From Acidimicrobiales bacterium (GTDB lineage Bacteria > Actinomycetota > Acidimicrobiia > Acidimicrobiales > SKKL01): a stretch of 64,000 nt of DNA. Shown here in pieces: positions 34,565 to 43,700 of the stretch; position 1 is the first letter of the stretch, and each line of letters starts with the position of its first letter. The stretch is from assembly GCA_034521975.1 (NCBI GenBank), contig JAXHLR010000004.1, forward strand, positions 184,165 through 248,164. Direction: 5' to 3'. The notes beneath the pieces are model-generated. The model was not told the origin of the DNA. It did no database searches and saw only the letters and a list, made by a program, of their open reading frames with translations. Position numbers and translations under genes: made by a program.

Positions 34565-35419
34565 ATGACCAGACCTCGCTCTCCCCGGCGCCCGGGCGAC
34601 GGCGGTCGCCGGCCGGCACGGCACCGGATCGGGGTCTTCCTGGCCGGCGTGCTCGTCGGCGCGATGGTGTTCTCCGCGTTGGTCGACCTGGCGGGCGACA
34701 CCGCGAACCGCTGGGGGGTGAGCGCCACCTGGCTCGGCGAGAACACCGAACGCCCCACTCCCCGACCCGCCGAGCACCAGGATCCGCTCGGCACACCACT
34801 GCCACCCCCAGCGCGTTCTGGACCGTTCGAGTTCCTGGCCACCCAACCCGGCAGCGACACCCCGGTGACCTATGACCCCTGCCGCCCCATCCCGGTGGTG
34901 GTGAACAACCTGCGAGCCCCCGCCGGCTCGGCCGATCTGCTGCGCAACAGCCTCGACCGCATGACCGAGATCACCGGGTTCCAGTTCGAGGTCGAGGGCA
35001 CCACGACCGAGGTCCCCGACCTGCCGAGACCCGCGTACCAGCCCGAGCGCTACGGCGACCGGTGGGCGCCGGTGCTGGTCCTCTGGGCCAGCGAGGACGA
35101 CGTCCCCGACCTGGCGGGGTACGGCGGGCTCGGCGGCAGCACGGCAGCGCCCGCCCCCGGCACCTCTACCCACGTGTACGTGAGCGGGGTCGTGGTGCTC
35201 AACGGGCCGTCGTTCCGCGAGACGCTCACCGTCTCGAGGGGATGGTTCCTCGCCGAGGCGGTCATCCTGCACGAGCTGGGCCACCTCCTGGGGCTCGACC
35301 ACGTCGACGATCCGCGCCAGCTCATGCACCACGACGCGCCCGAGCGACACGACTTCGGCCATGGCGACCTCACCGGCCTCGCCGCCCTGTCCTCGGGGCC
35401 GTGCGTGGACCGGCTCTGA
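34565..35419 (+). CDS. Membrane-anchored metzincin-type metalloprotease
   Basis: A 284-residue extracytoplasmic zinc protease candidate. A basic N-terminus is followed by one hydrophobic segment (GVFLAGVLVGAMVFSALVD, about 23-41), acting as anchor or uncleaved signal. A Pro-rich linker follows, then the catalytic domain. The zinc motif is HELGHLLGLDH (HExxHxxGxxH), and QLMHHD after it could supply the Met-turn. No pro-domain cysteine switch is apparent. The sequence from TYDPCRPIPVVVNNLRAP resembles matrixin-like proteins of actinobacteria. The ATG at 34565 follows GAGGA at a short distance. Confidence 0.83.
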   Translation: MTRPRSPRRPGDGGRRPARHRIGVFLAGVLVGAMVFSALVDLAGDTANRWGVSATWLGENTERPTPRPAEHQDPLGTPLPPPARSGPFEFLATQPGSDTPVTYDPCRPIPVVVNNLRAPAGSADLLRNSLDRMTEITGFQFEVEGTTTEVPDLPRPAYQPERYGDRWAPVLVLWASEDDVPDLAGYGGLGGSTAAPAPGTSTHVYVSGVVVLNGPSFRETLTVSRGWFLAEAVILHELGHLLGLDHVDDPRQLMHHDAPERHDFGHGDLTGLAALSSGPCVDRL

Positions 35420-35436
35420 GGCCCCCGATCGGCCGG

Positions 35437-35442
35437 TACCCT
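35437..35442 (+). promoter_or_regulatory. -10 hexamer TACCCT before the dienelactone hydrolase-like gene
   Basis: TACCCT lies 7 nt before the GTG at 35450 and no Shine-Dalgarno sequence is present. A leaderless start is likely. Confidence 0.35.
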
Positions 35443-35449
35443 CGGCCGG

Positions 35450-36121
35450 GTGCCTGCCGACGAACACTCATCGCCGCGCCGCCACAGCACCGCCTACGTG
35501 GTGGCCCCGGAGTCGGGAAGCGGACCGGGGGTCCTGGTCCTCCACGGCTGGTGGGGCTTGAACCCGTTCGTGCGCCAGCTGTGTGACCGCCTCGCCGACG
35601 AGGGCTTCGCCGTGCTCGCGCCCGACCTGTTCGACGGCCGGACCGCCGAGGCACCCGACGAGGCCGAGGCGTTGCTCGCCGACATGGACGTCGACCGGGC
35701 CGTCGAGGCACTGATGGCCACCTCGTCGACCTTGCGCGACCTTCCGATCACCGAGGACCGCCCCATCGGCGTGGTCGGGATCTCGATGGGGGCCTCGCTC
35801 GCGCTGTGGCTCGCCACCCGAGCCCCCGAACAGGTCGCCGCCGCGGTCGCCTACTACGGCACCCAGGACATCGATTTCGAACCGGCCCAGGCGGCCATCC
35901 TCGGCCACTTCGCCGAACACGACGAGCTCGTGTCCCACGACGACGTCGTCGAGATGGAGGCCCACCTCCGCCTCCTCGGAAAGGACGTCGAGTTCCACCG
36001 CTACGCCGGCACCGGCCACTGGTTCATCGAAGAGGATCGACCCGCCGCCCACGATCCCAGCGCGGCCGGCATCGCCTGGGAGCGCACCGTCCACTTCCTC
36101 CACCGCCACCTGGCCACCTGA
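35450..36121 (+). CDS. Dienelactone hydrolase family protein with Ser nucleophile
   Basis: A 223-residue alpha/beta hydrolase of the dienelactone hydrolase family. GVLVLHGWWGLNPFVRQLCD and VLAPDLFDGRTAE are typical. The nucleophile elbow is IGVVGISMGASLALWLA, with Ser where authentic dienelactone hydrolases have Cys, so a general esterase role is more likely. The acid is in ILGHFAEHDELVS and the His in YAGTGHWFIEED. The length of 223 residues is normal. The GTG at 35450 is an apparent leaderless start. It is followed 28 nt later by thrH on the same strand. Confidence 0.87.
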   Translation: MPADEHSSPRRHSTAYVVAPESGSGPGVLVLHGWWGLNPFVRQLCDRLADEGFAVLAPDLFDGRTAEAPDEAEALLADMDVDRAVEALMATSSTLRDLPITEDRPIGVVGISMGASLALWLATRAPEQVAAAVAYYGTQDIDFEPAQAAILGHFAEHDELVSHDDVVEMEAHLRLLGKDVEFHRYAGTGHWFIEEDRPAAHDPSAAGIAWERTVHFLHRHLAT

Positions 36122-36135
36122 ACCGGCGCACCCGA

Positions 36136-36141
36136 TACTGT
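36136..36141 (+). promoter_or_regulatory. -10 hexamer TACTGT before thrH
   Basis: TACTGT lies 8 nt before the ATG at 36150, with no Shine-Dalgarno sequence between. thrH may thus have its own near-leaderless transcript despite the short gap from the upstream gene. Confidence 0.33.
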
Positions 36142-36149
36142 CCTGGGCC

Positions 36150-36773
36150 ATGTCCGGCAACCGATCCACCACGCAGTGCGTCGTCACCCTCGACCTCGAG
36201 GGGGTCCTGGTCCCCGAGATCTGGATCGCGGTGGCCGAGCGAACCGGGATCGAGGGATTGCGCCGAACGACCCGGGACGAACCCGACTACGACGTGTTGA
36301 TGCGTCATCGCCTCGATCTGCTCGAACGCAACGACCTGGGCATCGACACCATCACCGAGGTGATCGCGGGGTTGAGCCCGTTGCCGGGCGCGGTCGAGTT
36401 CCTCGACGCCCTGCGCGAACGCACCCAGGTCATCCTCTTGTCCGACACCTTCGAGGAGTTCGCCCGACCCCTGATGCGTCAGCTCTCGTGGCCGACCCTG
36501 CTCTGCCACCGGCTGGAGGTGGACGGGGGTCGCATCCGTGGCTATCGCCTCCGGATGCCCGACCAGAAGCGGGCCGCGGTCGAGGCGCTGCAGTCGCTCA
36601 ACTACCGGGTCGTGTCCGCGGGCGACTCCTACAACGACACCTCCATGCTGCTCGCGGCCGACGCCGGCTTTCTGATCCACGCCCCCGACCCAGTGCGGGT
36701 CGAGTTCCCCCAGCTCCCCCGCGCCGACACCCTCGACGAGTTGCTCGAGCTCATCACCGCTGCCCTCACCTGA
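36150..36773 (+). CDS. thrH: ThrH: phosphoserine phosphatase / homoserine phosphotransferase
   Basis: A 207-residue HAD-superfamily enzyme closely resembling Pseudomonas ThrH, which dephosphorylates phosphoserine and can move the phosphate to homoserine, bridging serine and threonine synthesis. HAD motif I is CVVTLDLEGVLVPEIWIAVA (Asp nucleophile; DLEG rather than DxDGT, as in ThrH). RTTRDEPDYDVLMRHRLDLL follows, motif II is VILLSDTFEEFARPLM, and the late motifs are DQKRAAVEAL and VSAGDSYNDTSML. The length matches the family (~205). Its place in this organism's metabolism is unclear, since no serine/threonine genes are adjacent. Confidence 0.9.
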   Translation: MSGNRSTTQCVVTLDLEGVLVPEIWIAVAERTGIEGLRRTTRDEPDYDVLMRHRLDLLERNDLGIDTITEVIAGLSPLPGAVEFLDALRERTQVILLSDTFEEFARPLMRQLSWPTLLCHRLEVDGGRIRGYRLRMPDQKRAAVEALQSLNYRVVSAGDSYNDTSMLLAADAGFLIHAPDPVRVEFPQLPRADTLDELLELITAALT

Positions 36774-36801
36774 GCGGGAGTCCTCGGCGGGACCTCAGGT
36801 G
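36767..36801. terminator. Palindrome carrying both convergent stop codons
   Basis: CACCTGAG (36767-36774) and CTCAGGTG (36794-36801) form a perfect 8-bp inverted repeat. Inside it GTCC/GGAC pairs around TCGGCG. The arms contain the TGA of thrH and the TGA of the convergent flavin reductase gene. No T-run follows, as is common in high-GC actinobacteria. It is probably a bidirectional terminator. Confidence 0.5.
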
Positions 36802-37346
36802 CCGGCTTCGTCGCGCTCGAGCCGCTGCAGCAACCGGTCGCGGATCGACACGCCGGGCTCGCGCGCCTTGCCGCCGGTGACCCGCCAGCCCAGCCGCGCC
36901 GAGTACAGCAGCGGCGGTTCCTTGAGCCGCCCCTCGCGGGTGTCGACGACCCGGGCGAGGAACAGCTCGTGGTCTGGGGTGTCGATGCGGTCGAACCAGT
37001 CGCAGGCCAGGTAGGCGATCGAGTTGGGGACCACCGGGAGGCCGTTCCAGTCCTCGACGTACTCGGTGGCGATGCGGCGGAACCGACGTCCCGGGTAGGA
37101 GAAGTACTGGCCCTCGGCGATCTGGTCTCCGGCGAGGATCGACACCGCGAACCGTCCGGACTCCACGATCAGAGGATGGGTGTCGTGCTTGGGCGACACC
37201 GAAGCCATCACGATCGGCTCGTCGAACGAGACCTGGCTGAACCAGTGCGAGCAGTACAGGCGCGACAGCCCATCGTGGTGGGCGCCGATGACCTGCACCC
37301 CCTTGATCATCTGGCCGAGCGAGCGCTTGGTGGTGGGATCGATCAC
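36795..37346 (-). CDS. Flavin reductase-like FMN-binding protein
   Basis: A 183-residue split-barrel flavoprotein of the flavin reductase-like family. MIKGVQVIGAHHDGLSRLYC, SFDEPIVMASVSPKHDTHPL and FAVSILAGDQIAEGQYFS are the usual FMN/NAD(P)H-reductase core. Members supply reduced flavin to monooxygenases or act alone as reductases; no partner oxygenase is adjacent. The GTG at 37346 lies 6 nt after TAGGGT (whose TAG is the AddA stop) and also follows GAGGGG, so leaderless and leadered translation are both possible. Confidence 0.85.
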   Translation of the reverse strand: MIDPTTKRSLGQMIKGVQVIGAHHDGLSRLYCSHWFSQVSFDEPIVMASVSPKHDTHPLIVESGRFAVSILAGDQIAEGQYFSYPGRRFRRIATEYVEDWNGLPVVPNSIAYLACDWFDRIDTPDHELFLARVVDTREGRLKEPPLLYSARLGWRVTGGKAREPGVSIRDRLLQRLERDEAGT

Positions 37347-37352
37347 CCCCTC

Positions 37353-37358
37353 ACCCTA
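37353..37358 (-). promoter_or_regulatory. -10 hexamer TAGGGT before the flavin reductase
   Basis: TAGGGT lies 6 nt before the GTG at 37346 and contains the TAG stop of the upstream helicase-nuclease gene. The intervening GAGGGG could also serve as a Shine-Dalgarno sequence. Confidence 0.3.
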
Positions 37359-40300
37359 CGAGCGCGGCTCGGCCGCTCCGAGGTGGCGGCGCACGCGGGC
37401 CATGGCGGCATCGAGGTCGGCGACCGAGCGCTCGATCGCCCCGTCGGACCGGCAGAACACGAACCGGCACCCGACGACAGCGAGTCCGGTGGCGGCTTCG
37501 AGGGCGACGGCGTAGGCCGCGCCCTGCAGTTCGTAGGCGGCGAGCTTCTCGTCGACCTCGGCCTCGGTGCGGACCGTATCGGTCTTGTAGTCGACGATCA
37601 CCAGACCGTCGTCGGTCTCGGCGAGCAGGTCGATGTAGCCCTCGAGCACGACCTCGCCGACGGGCGCGGCGACATAGATCTCGCGGTGGGCGATCCGGGC
37701 GGTGCGCACGGTGTCGGACGCCAGCGCCGACCGGGCCATGGCCGCGACCGTGCCCGCGTGCTCGGGGATGGACTCGTTGTCGGCCTGCCGGGCAGCCTCG
37801 GACTCGACGTCGGGGTCGGGATCGGCCAGGTCGAGCAGTTGCAGCGTGGCGTGGACGGCGCGCCCGATGGCGGTGCCCGCCCGGCCCCGGCGGCGTTGGG
37901 GTTCGACCTCGGGGTCGGCGTGGTCGTCGGGCACGTCGAGGCCCTCGGGCACGGGGACATCCTCGGCCTCCTGCACGGAACGGGCCAGCGCCGTCGCCGA
38001 GACATGGCGGCGGGCGCCCTGCTCGTCGAGCAACCGACGCCGCTCGGCGATCCACTTCCTGCGCTGGTCGGCCACCGGCTCGGCCTCGGCGTGCTCGGCC
38101 TGGGCAGGGGCGGGCGCCTTGCCCAGGCCGAGCCGCTGCTGGTCGGAGACGGTGTCGGCGCTGCGCCATCGGTCGGGGCAGGTGGACGCCGCGCCGGTGA
38201 TGAGGTCGGCGAAGGAGCCGTTTCCGGCCCGGTGGTGGGTCGTGACGACGAGGTGGTCGCGGGCCCGGGTGCAGGCGACATAGAGCAGGCGAAGCTGCTC
38301 GTGACCCTCCATCTCGCGCTCGCGGTCCGCGAGGTCGCGGTGTCCGAGGGTGGACCGGTCCTTGCGGAGGGCGATGCCGGGAACACCGTCGTCGGTGTCC
38401 CAGATGACGTTGGCCCCACGCGGCCCGCGGCGGGGGGCGGCCGAGGTGCCGGCCACGACCGCGATGGGGAACTCGAGGCCCTTGGACCCGTGGATGGTCG
38501 TGATGGACACGGCGGCGTCGTCGGGATCACCGCCGACGGGCTGGTGCACGGTGATGGTCTCGGAGCGCTGGCGCTCGGCCCACCGCAGGAAGGCCCGCAG
38601 GTCGCCACCCCTGGACTCCTCGAAGTGCCGCGCCTGGTCGAGCAGGTAGCGAAGGCGGCTCCAGGACTCGGCTGGCCGCTCCGCACCGAGAGCGACCAGG
38701 ACCGCCCGACGGTCGATGAGGAGCCGGTGCAACAGCGACGACGGGCGGACCCACCACCGGTCGTCCCAGAGCGAGCGGAGATGAGTGAGCGCCGCCGCGA
38801 CCGGGTGGTCGGGCCCCAGCTCGGCGGGCGGTTCACGCCGGAGGTCCCACCGCCCACCGGCATGGCGGTGCTCGAGCAGGTCGTGGTCGCTGCACCCGTA
38901 CAGCGGCGAGCGCAGGGCCGCCACCAGGGCGAGCTCGTCGCTGGGATCGTCGACCGCGGTGAGCGCCGACAGGGCGTCGCGCACCTCCTGGGTGTCATAG
39001 ACCAGGGTCCCGGTGCTGAGGTGGTAGGCGACCCCCGCCTCGGTGAGCTCGGTGGTGAGCGCGCCCAGCTCGGTGCGGGTGGGGATGAGGACGGTGACAT
39101 CGGAGAGCCGCGCCGGGCGCCATCCCCCCGGTGCGTCGTCGTCGGCGACCGGCCACGCCTCGGGCGTGTCGCGGACGGTGGCCAGGACCCGGGCCACGTC
39201 GCCAGCCTCGGCGTGGCGGACCTCGGCCGCCCGTGCCTTGTCGTGGGGGCTGCCGAGCAGCAGCGGGCGGTGGTCGGCCAGCGGCGACGGGGAGCGGTGG
39301 GGATGCAACGGCTCGTAGGCGGGTTGCATGCCGGCCAGCTCGGTGGGCATCAGGTGGCCGAACACCTGGTTGAGCCAGTCGATCACCGGGGCCACGGTGC
39401 GGAAGTTGGTGGTGAGGTGCTGGAGGGCGTCGCCACGCCCGAAGGTGTCGCGGGCGGCGAGGAAGAGCTCGATGTCGGCCCGCCGGAACCGGTAGATCGA
39501 CTGCTTGGGGTCGCCGACGAAGAAGAGGCGCCCGTCGGGCACCGACGCGTCGCGCCACGATGGTCCGTGGTCGACCTGGTCGACCTCGTCATCGCCGCCG
39601 ACCGCGCCCGCGATCATCACCGCCAGTCGGATCTGGAGCGGGTCGGTGTCCTGGAACTCGTCGAGGAGGAGATGGCGGTAGCGCTGGTGGAGCCCCTCCC
39701 TCGCGGTTCGGCTGGTGGCCAGGAGCCGCACGGCGAACACCAGCAGGTCGTGGAACTCGAGCCGTCCCTCGACCCTCCGGGACTCGGCAGCCGCGACGAG
39801 GTCGCGGGCGATGAGGGTGCGCAGCCGGACCAGCACCTGGTGACAGGCCGTGCCGATGACCTCGTCGCGCACCTCGTTGACCGACTCCACCTGGGCCTTG
39901 GCCGCCTTGGCGTCGCCGTTCCAGGCGCTGGCCCTCCCCCGGTTGCCGGGACCCCACGGCTTGGCGGCGCCGAGGGCCCGAAGCTTGGCGTGCGCGTCGC
40001 TGATGGAGACGAGGTCGGCCAGCTCGGGGAGCAGGCGCTCGACGAGGTGGCAGTAGAAGCCATCGGAGGGGTCACTGCACCGGTCGGGCAGCGCAGCGAG
40101 CGACTCGACCGCGTGGTCGAACGGCCCGAAGTCGACGGCGCCGAGGGGAGGGTGCTCCTGGGCCGCGACCGGGGCGAGTCGGTCCCAGCTCTCGCCGAGT
40201 CGGGCCGCGACCTCGCGCAGCGACGGCTGACCCTCGTAGGCAGGCTCGAGCACGATGCCGAGCAGCGATGCCCGCACGAGCAGCTCCTCGTTGGCCGGGT

Positions 40301-40751
40301 CGTCGTGGAGCCCGTCGACGAAGCGCTCCCAGCGCTCGTCGCGCTCGACAGCGGAGCTGATCTCGTCGAGCACGCCGATGCGGGGCGGGAGCCCCGACTG
40401 GGTGGGGTGCTCGCTGAGGATCCGCTGGGCGAACCCGTGCAGGGTCGAGATGGCGGCGAGATCGACATCGGCCAGCGCGACGCGGCACCGGTCGCGCTCG
40501 GTGTCATCGGTGGCCTCGTGGTGGCGTCGTTCGAGCTCGACCCGCACCCGGTCGCGCAGCTCGGCGGCAGCCGCGTCGGTGAAGGTGATGGCGGCGACCG
40601 CGGTCAGCGGCACTCCCCGGTCGGCGACGAGGTTGACGATGCGGGCCACGAGCTGGGAGGTCTTGCCGGTGCCCGCCCCGGCCTCGACGAAGAGGGTGCG
40701 ATCGAGCCCGTCGCGGCTGATGATCTCGCGCGCCTGCTGGTCGACGATCAT
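37356..40751 (-). CDS. AddA-like UvrD-family helicase-nuclease
   Basis: A 1131-residue SF1A helicase with a C-terminal PD-(D/E)xK nuclease, the AddA-type subunit of a double-strand-break resection enzyme. Helicase motifs: Walker A VEAGAGTGKTSQLVAR (residues 23-38), Ia ITFTDAAAAELRDRV, II LLLDEFQDTDPLQIRL, III FFVGDPKQSIYRFRRAD, V VSITTIHGSKGLEFPIAV, VI RLLYVACTRARDHLVV. The nuclease motif is LVIVDYKTDTV near the end. The frame is open to 41798, but the ATG at 40751 overlaps the AddB-like stop (ATGA) and gives the canonical N-terminus. The arrangement fits AddAB (also called RexAB) or the mycobacterial AdnAB class; AdnAB has helicase motors in both subunits, and the partner here does not show them. 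Confidence 0.9.
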   Translation of the reverse strand: MIVDQQAREIISRDGLDRTLFVEAGAGTGKTSQLVARIVNLVADRGVPLTAVAAITFTDAAAAELRDRVRVELERRHHEATDDTERDRCRVALADVDLAAISTLHGFAQRILSEHPTQSGLPPRIGVLDEISSAVERDERWERFVDGLHDDPANEELLVRASLLGIVLEPAYEGQPSLREVAARLGESWDRLAPVAAQEHPPLGAVDFGPFDHAVESLAALPDRCSDPSDGFYCHLVERLLPELADLVSISDAHAKLRALGAAKPWGPGNRGRASAWNGDAKAAKAQVESVNEVRDEVIGTACHQVLVRLRTLIARDLVAAAESRRVEGRLEFHDLLVFAVRLLATSRTAREGLHQRYRHLLLDEFQDTDPLQIRLAVMIAGAVGGDDEVDQVDHGPSWRDASVPDGRLFFVGDPKQSIYRFRRADIELFLAARDTFGRGDALQHLTTNFRTVAPVIDWLNQVFGHLMPTELAGMQPAYEPLHPHRSPSPLADHRPLLLGSPHDKARAAEVRHAEAGDVARVLATVRDTPEAWPVADDDAPGGWRPARLSDVTVLIPTRTELGALTTELTEAGVAYHLSTGTLVYDTQEVRDALSALTAVDDPSDELALVAALRSPLYGCSDHDLLEHRHAGGRWDLRREPPAELGPDHPVAAALTHLRSLWDDRWWVRPSSLLHRLLIDRRAVLVALGAERPAESWSRLRYLLDQARHFEESRGGDLRAFLRWAERQRSETITVHQPVGGDPDDAAVSITTIHGSKGLEFPIAVVAGTSAAPRRGPRGANVIWDTDDGVPGIALRKDRSTLGHRDLADREREMEGHEQLRLLYVACTRARDHLVVTTHHRAGNGSFADLITGAASTCPDRWRSADTVSDQQRLGLGKAPAPAQAEHAEAEPVADQRRKWIAERRRLLDEQGARRHVSATALARSVQEAEDVPVPEGLDVPDDHADPEVEPQRRRGRAGTAIGRAVHATLQLLDLADPDPDVESEAARQADNESIPEHAGTVAAMARSALASDTVRTARIAHREIYVAAPVGEVVLEGYIDLLAETDDGLVIVDYKTDTVRTEAEVDEKLAAYELQGAAYAVALEAATGLAVVGCRFVFCRSDGAIERSVADLDAAMARVRRHLGAAEPRS

Positions 40752-43700
40752 CGCGCCATCTCGGCCGGGTCGGCAGTGTCGGCGTCGTCGGACTCGGCGA
40801 CCGCCGGTACGAGTCGGCGCCGGACGGCCAGCTCGGGGGCGTCGACCTTGGCCTCGGCTCGCTCGCCCCGATCGACGGGGCAGACGCGGTCGAAGTCGCA
40901 GTACGCGCAGGCGTCGTGCGTGCCCCGGAAGTGGTCGTACTCGCCGGGCGTGGCGGGGAACACCCCGGCCTCGATGCCCTCCACCATGGCGCCGACGAGG
41001 TCGAGGAACCGGTCTTGGCGCTCGGGCGTCCACGCATAGCCGAAGGTCGCGTAGCGGGCGGTCTCGTCGACCATCCAGTAGTAGGCGGCCGCATCGAACC
41101 CGCCGAGGCGCTGCCGGGCCGCCTCGGCGTAGAGACCGAGCTGGAGGGTGGTGCCCGCCAGGAACGGATCGTCCTCGAGGCCACGGAACCTCGTGCCCTT
41201 GCCGGTCTTGTAGTCGATCACGACCCAGTGCCCGTCGTCGGTGCGGTCGACGCGGTCGGCCTTGCCCCGGAACCTCAGCGTGCGCCCGTCGGGGAGGCCG
41301 AGCACGACAGGATCGGCGTCGTCGAGTCCGAACGGCAGCTCGACCGAACGGGGGCGGGAGCGCCACGCTGCCCGTCGCTGGTCGTCGGCGGTGAGGAAGC
41401 CGTCGAGGAGCGCGTGCAGCCGCTGGCGCTCGAGCCGCCACAGGATGGGACGACCGGTTCGACCCTGCGACTCGTAGTCGTCGAACACCTCGGCCGCGAT
41501 CTGGCCCAGCCGCTCGCGATGCGCCGGGCTCCAGGGCGTGTCGGGGTGGGGCGCACCGGCCTCGATGACCTCGGCGAAGAACCGTTCGAGCGCCGTGTGG
41601 ACCGCCGAGCCGCGGTCGCGCGCGTCGATCTCGCGAATGCGCTCGGGATCGTCGCGGTCGCGCAAGCCGAGCGCGTGGCTGAGGAAGTATCGGAACCCGC
41701 ACGCGGCCCACTCCTCGAGCCCGGTGGGCGACAGGAGCGCACCATCGCGGGTGGGGCTGGGAATCGGCACTGGTGCCTCGGCGAGGTTGCCGTCCCACTC
41801 GGTGAACTCGTGCGAGCGGCGCCCGAGCAGACAGCGCAGGCCCCGCCCGACCTCGTGGTCGACCGCGGGATGGGCGAGCGCGTCGCCACCGACGTCGACG
41901 ATCCGGGCGAGGTCGCGCTGGTCGTGCTCGAGCACCGAGAGCGGGACCCGAGCGGCCCGGACCGCGGCGGCGGGCGAACCCACCACCTGCACCACCGGCG
42001 ACGAGAGGGAGGCGAACTCGGTGCTGTAGACGCGGGTGCCGGCGAGCACCGAGACGGTGTCGAGCAACCAGCGAGACGGGAGGTTGGCGCTGCCGTTGCG
42101 CAGGTTGCCCCGAGGATGGACGAGCGTGCGCGCCCCTTCAGGCGCCGAGGCCAGCGCGGCGAGCAACGCCCGGTGGTCGTGGTGGAGCCGCTGGGACCGC
42201 AACGGCAGCTCGCCCGGCCGGGCGCGTGCACGTACCGCATCGGGCAGCAGGCTGTCGTCTCGCCGAGGGCTGGGACAGATGCCCTCGGCGAGACCGAGCA
42301 CGACGACCGCGTCGAGATCCTGGCCGGGAGCGCTGGCCAGCGGACCGTAGGCGACGCCGTCGCCGAAGCGGCCGGTACGGCCCCGTCCAGCCTCGAGCTC
42401 GCCGGCGAGCGCACGAAGGAAGACCTCGTGGGACGGGCTGGGCTCGATCTCGTCGAGGAGGGCGAGGCGGGTGAGCGCGTCGTCGACCCGTTCCGCCGCG
42501 TCGGCCTCGGCCTCGGGCCAGCGCTGACGCCGGTGCTCGGCGCCGAGGAGGTGGGTGAGCAGGTCGCGGGCAGCGACACAGGTCTGGTGCCAGCCCGTTG
42601 CCGCCGCGACCGCCTCGACCCATTCGGCCAGCTCGGAGACGAAGGTGCCCAGCGCGTCGAGCTCGTCGCGCTCGGCGACCAGCCGGGGAACACGGTCGAG
42701 GTCGGGCCCCTGGGCGGTCTCGATCCGGTGGGTGAGGTGGGCCCGCCTGGCCGACAGCTTGCGCCGCCAGTCACCGAGCCCTTGTACGACGCCGGCGGTG
42801 CGCGAGAGCTGCTCCCACGCCCCCGGACGAGCGTGACCGGGGCCGGCGCGCACCGGCGCGGAGGCCACCAGCGCCATCACGCGGTCGCGCCGCCACCGCT
42901 GGGCGGGGAGCTCGAGCGCCCCGAGCAGCGTGCGCCCGGCGACACTGTCGGCCAGGCGCTCACGGGAGGGCCCGTTCGCCGGCAGGCCGGCCTCGGCGAG
43001 GTGGTGCTCGAGCGCACCCACGTAGGGGTCCGACCGCGGGTAGTAGATGGCGACGCGGTCGAGCGCGACCCCGGTTCCGGCGAGTTCGAGCACCCACCGG
43101 ACGGCGGCCCGGACCTCCTCGTCGGGGTCGGGCACCGAAACGACCGCCGAAGCGGTGGGCGGCGCGGGCACCTCGACGCTGGCGGGCATGGGGATGGCCG
43201 ACCGTTCGCAGAGCTCGAGCACCGCGGCATCGGCGTCGGCGGCGCCGGTGAGGCCGACGATGACGGTGGTGTCGAGCGCCGCAGCCAGCTCGGCGACCAT
43301 GGTGTCGAGGGTGGGGCTCGTCGGTTCGGGGAGGTGCCACACCAGATGACCGAGCGGCGCCGCCGCCGCGACGAGGTCGGGACGGGAGGCGACGGCCCAG
43401 GCCAGTTCGGGCTCGCCGTAGAACCCGGTGAGGTGCCTCGCGACCCGACGGTGGAGCGCGACCGCAGTGGCCGAGATGCCGCCCGAGGCCTCGAGCGCGT
43501 CGAGCGTGGCGGCCGAGACCTGGCTGAGCTCGCCGTAGAGGGCGGCGACCGAGGCCTCGGTGGCCGGATGCGACGCCACCTCGGCGAAGGGCCCCGGGTC
43601 GTCGGCGAGAGCCCGGCGCACGGCGGCGCCGAGCACCGGGTTGGTGATCGGGCGCAGGCCCCGCAGCGAGGGTGGAGCGAGGCGGTGGGCGACCTGGTAC

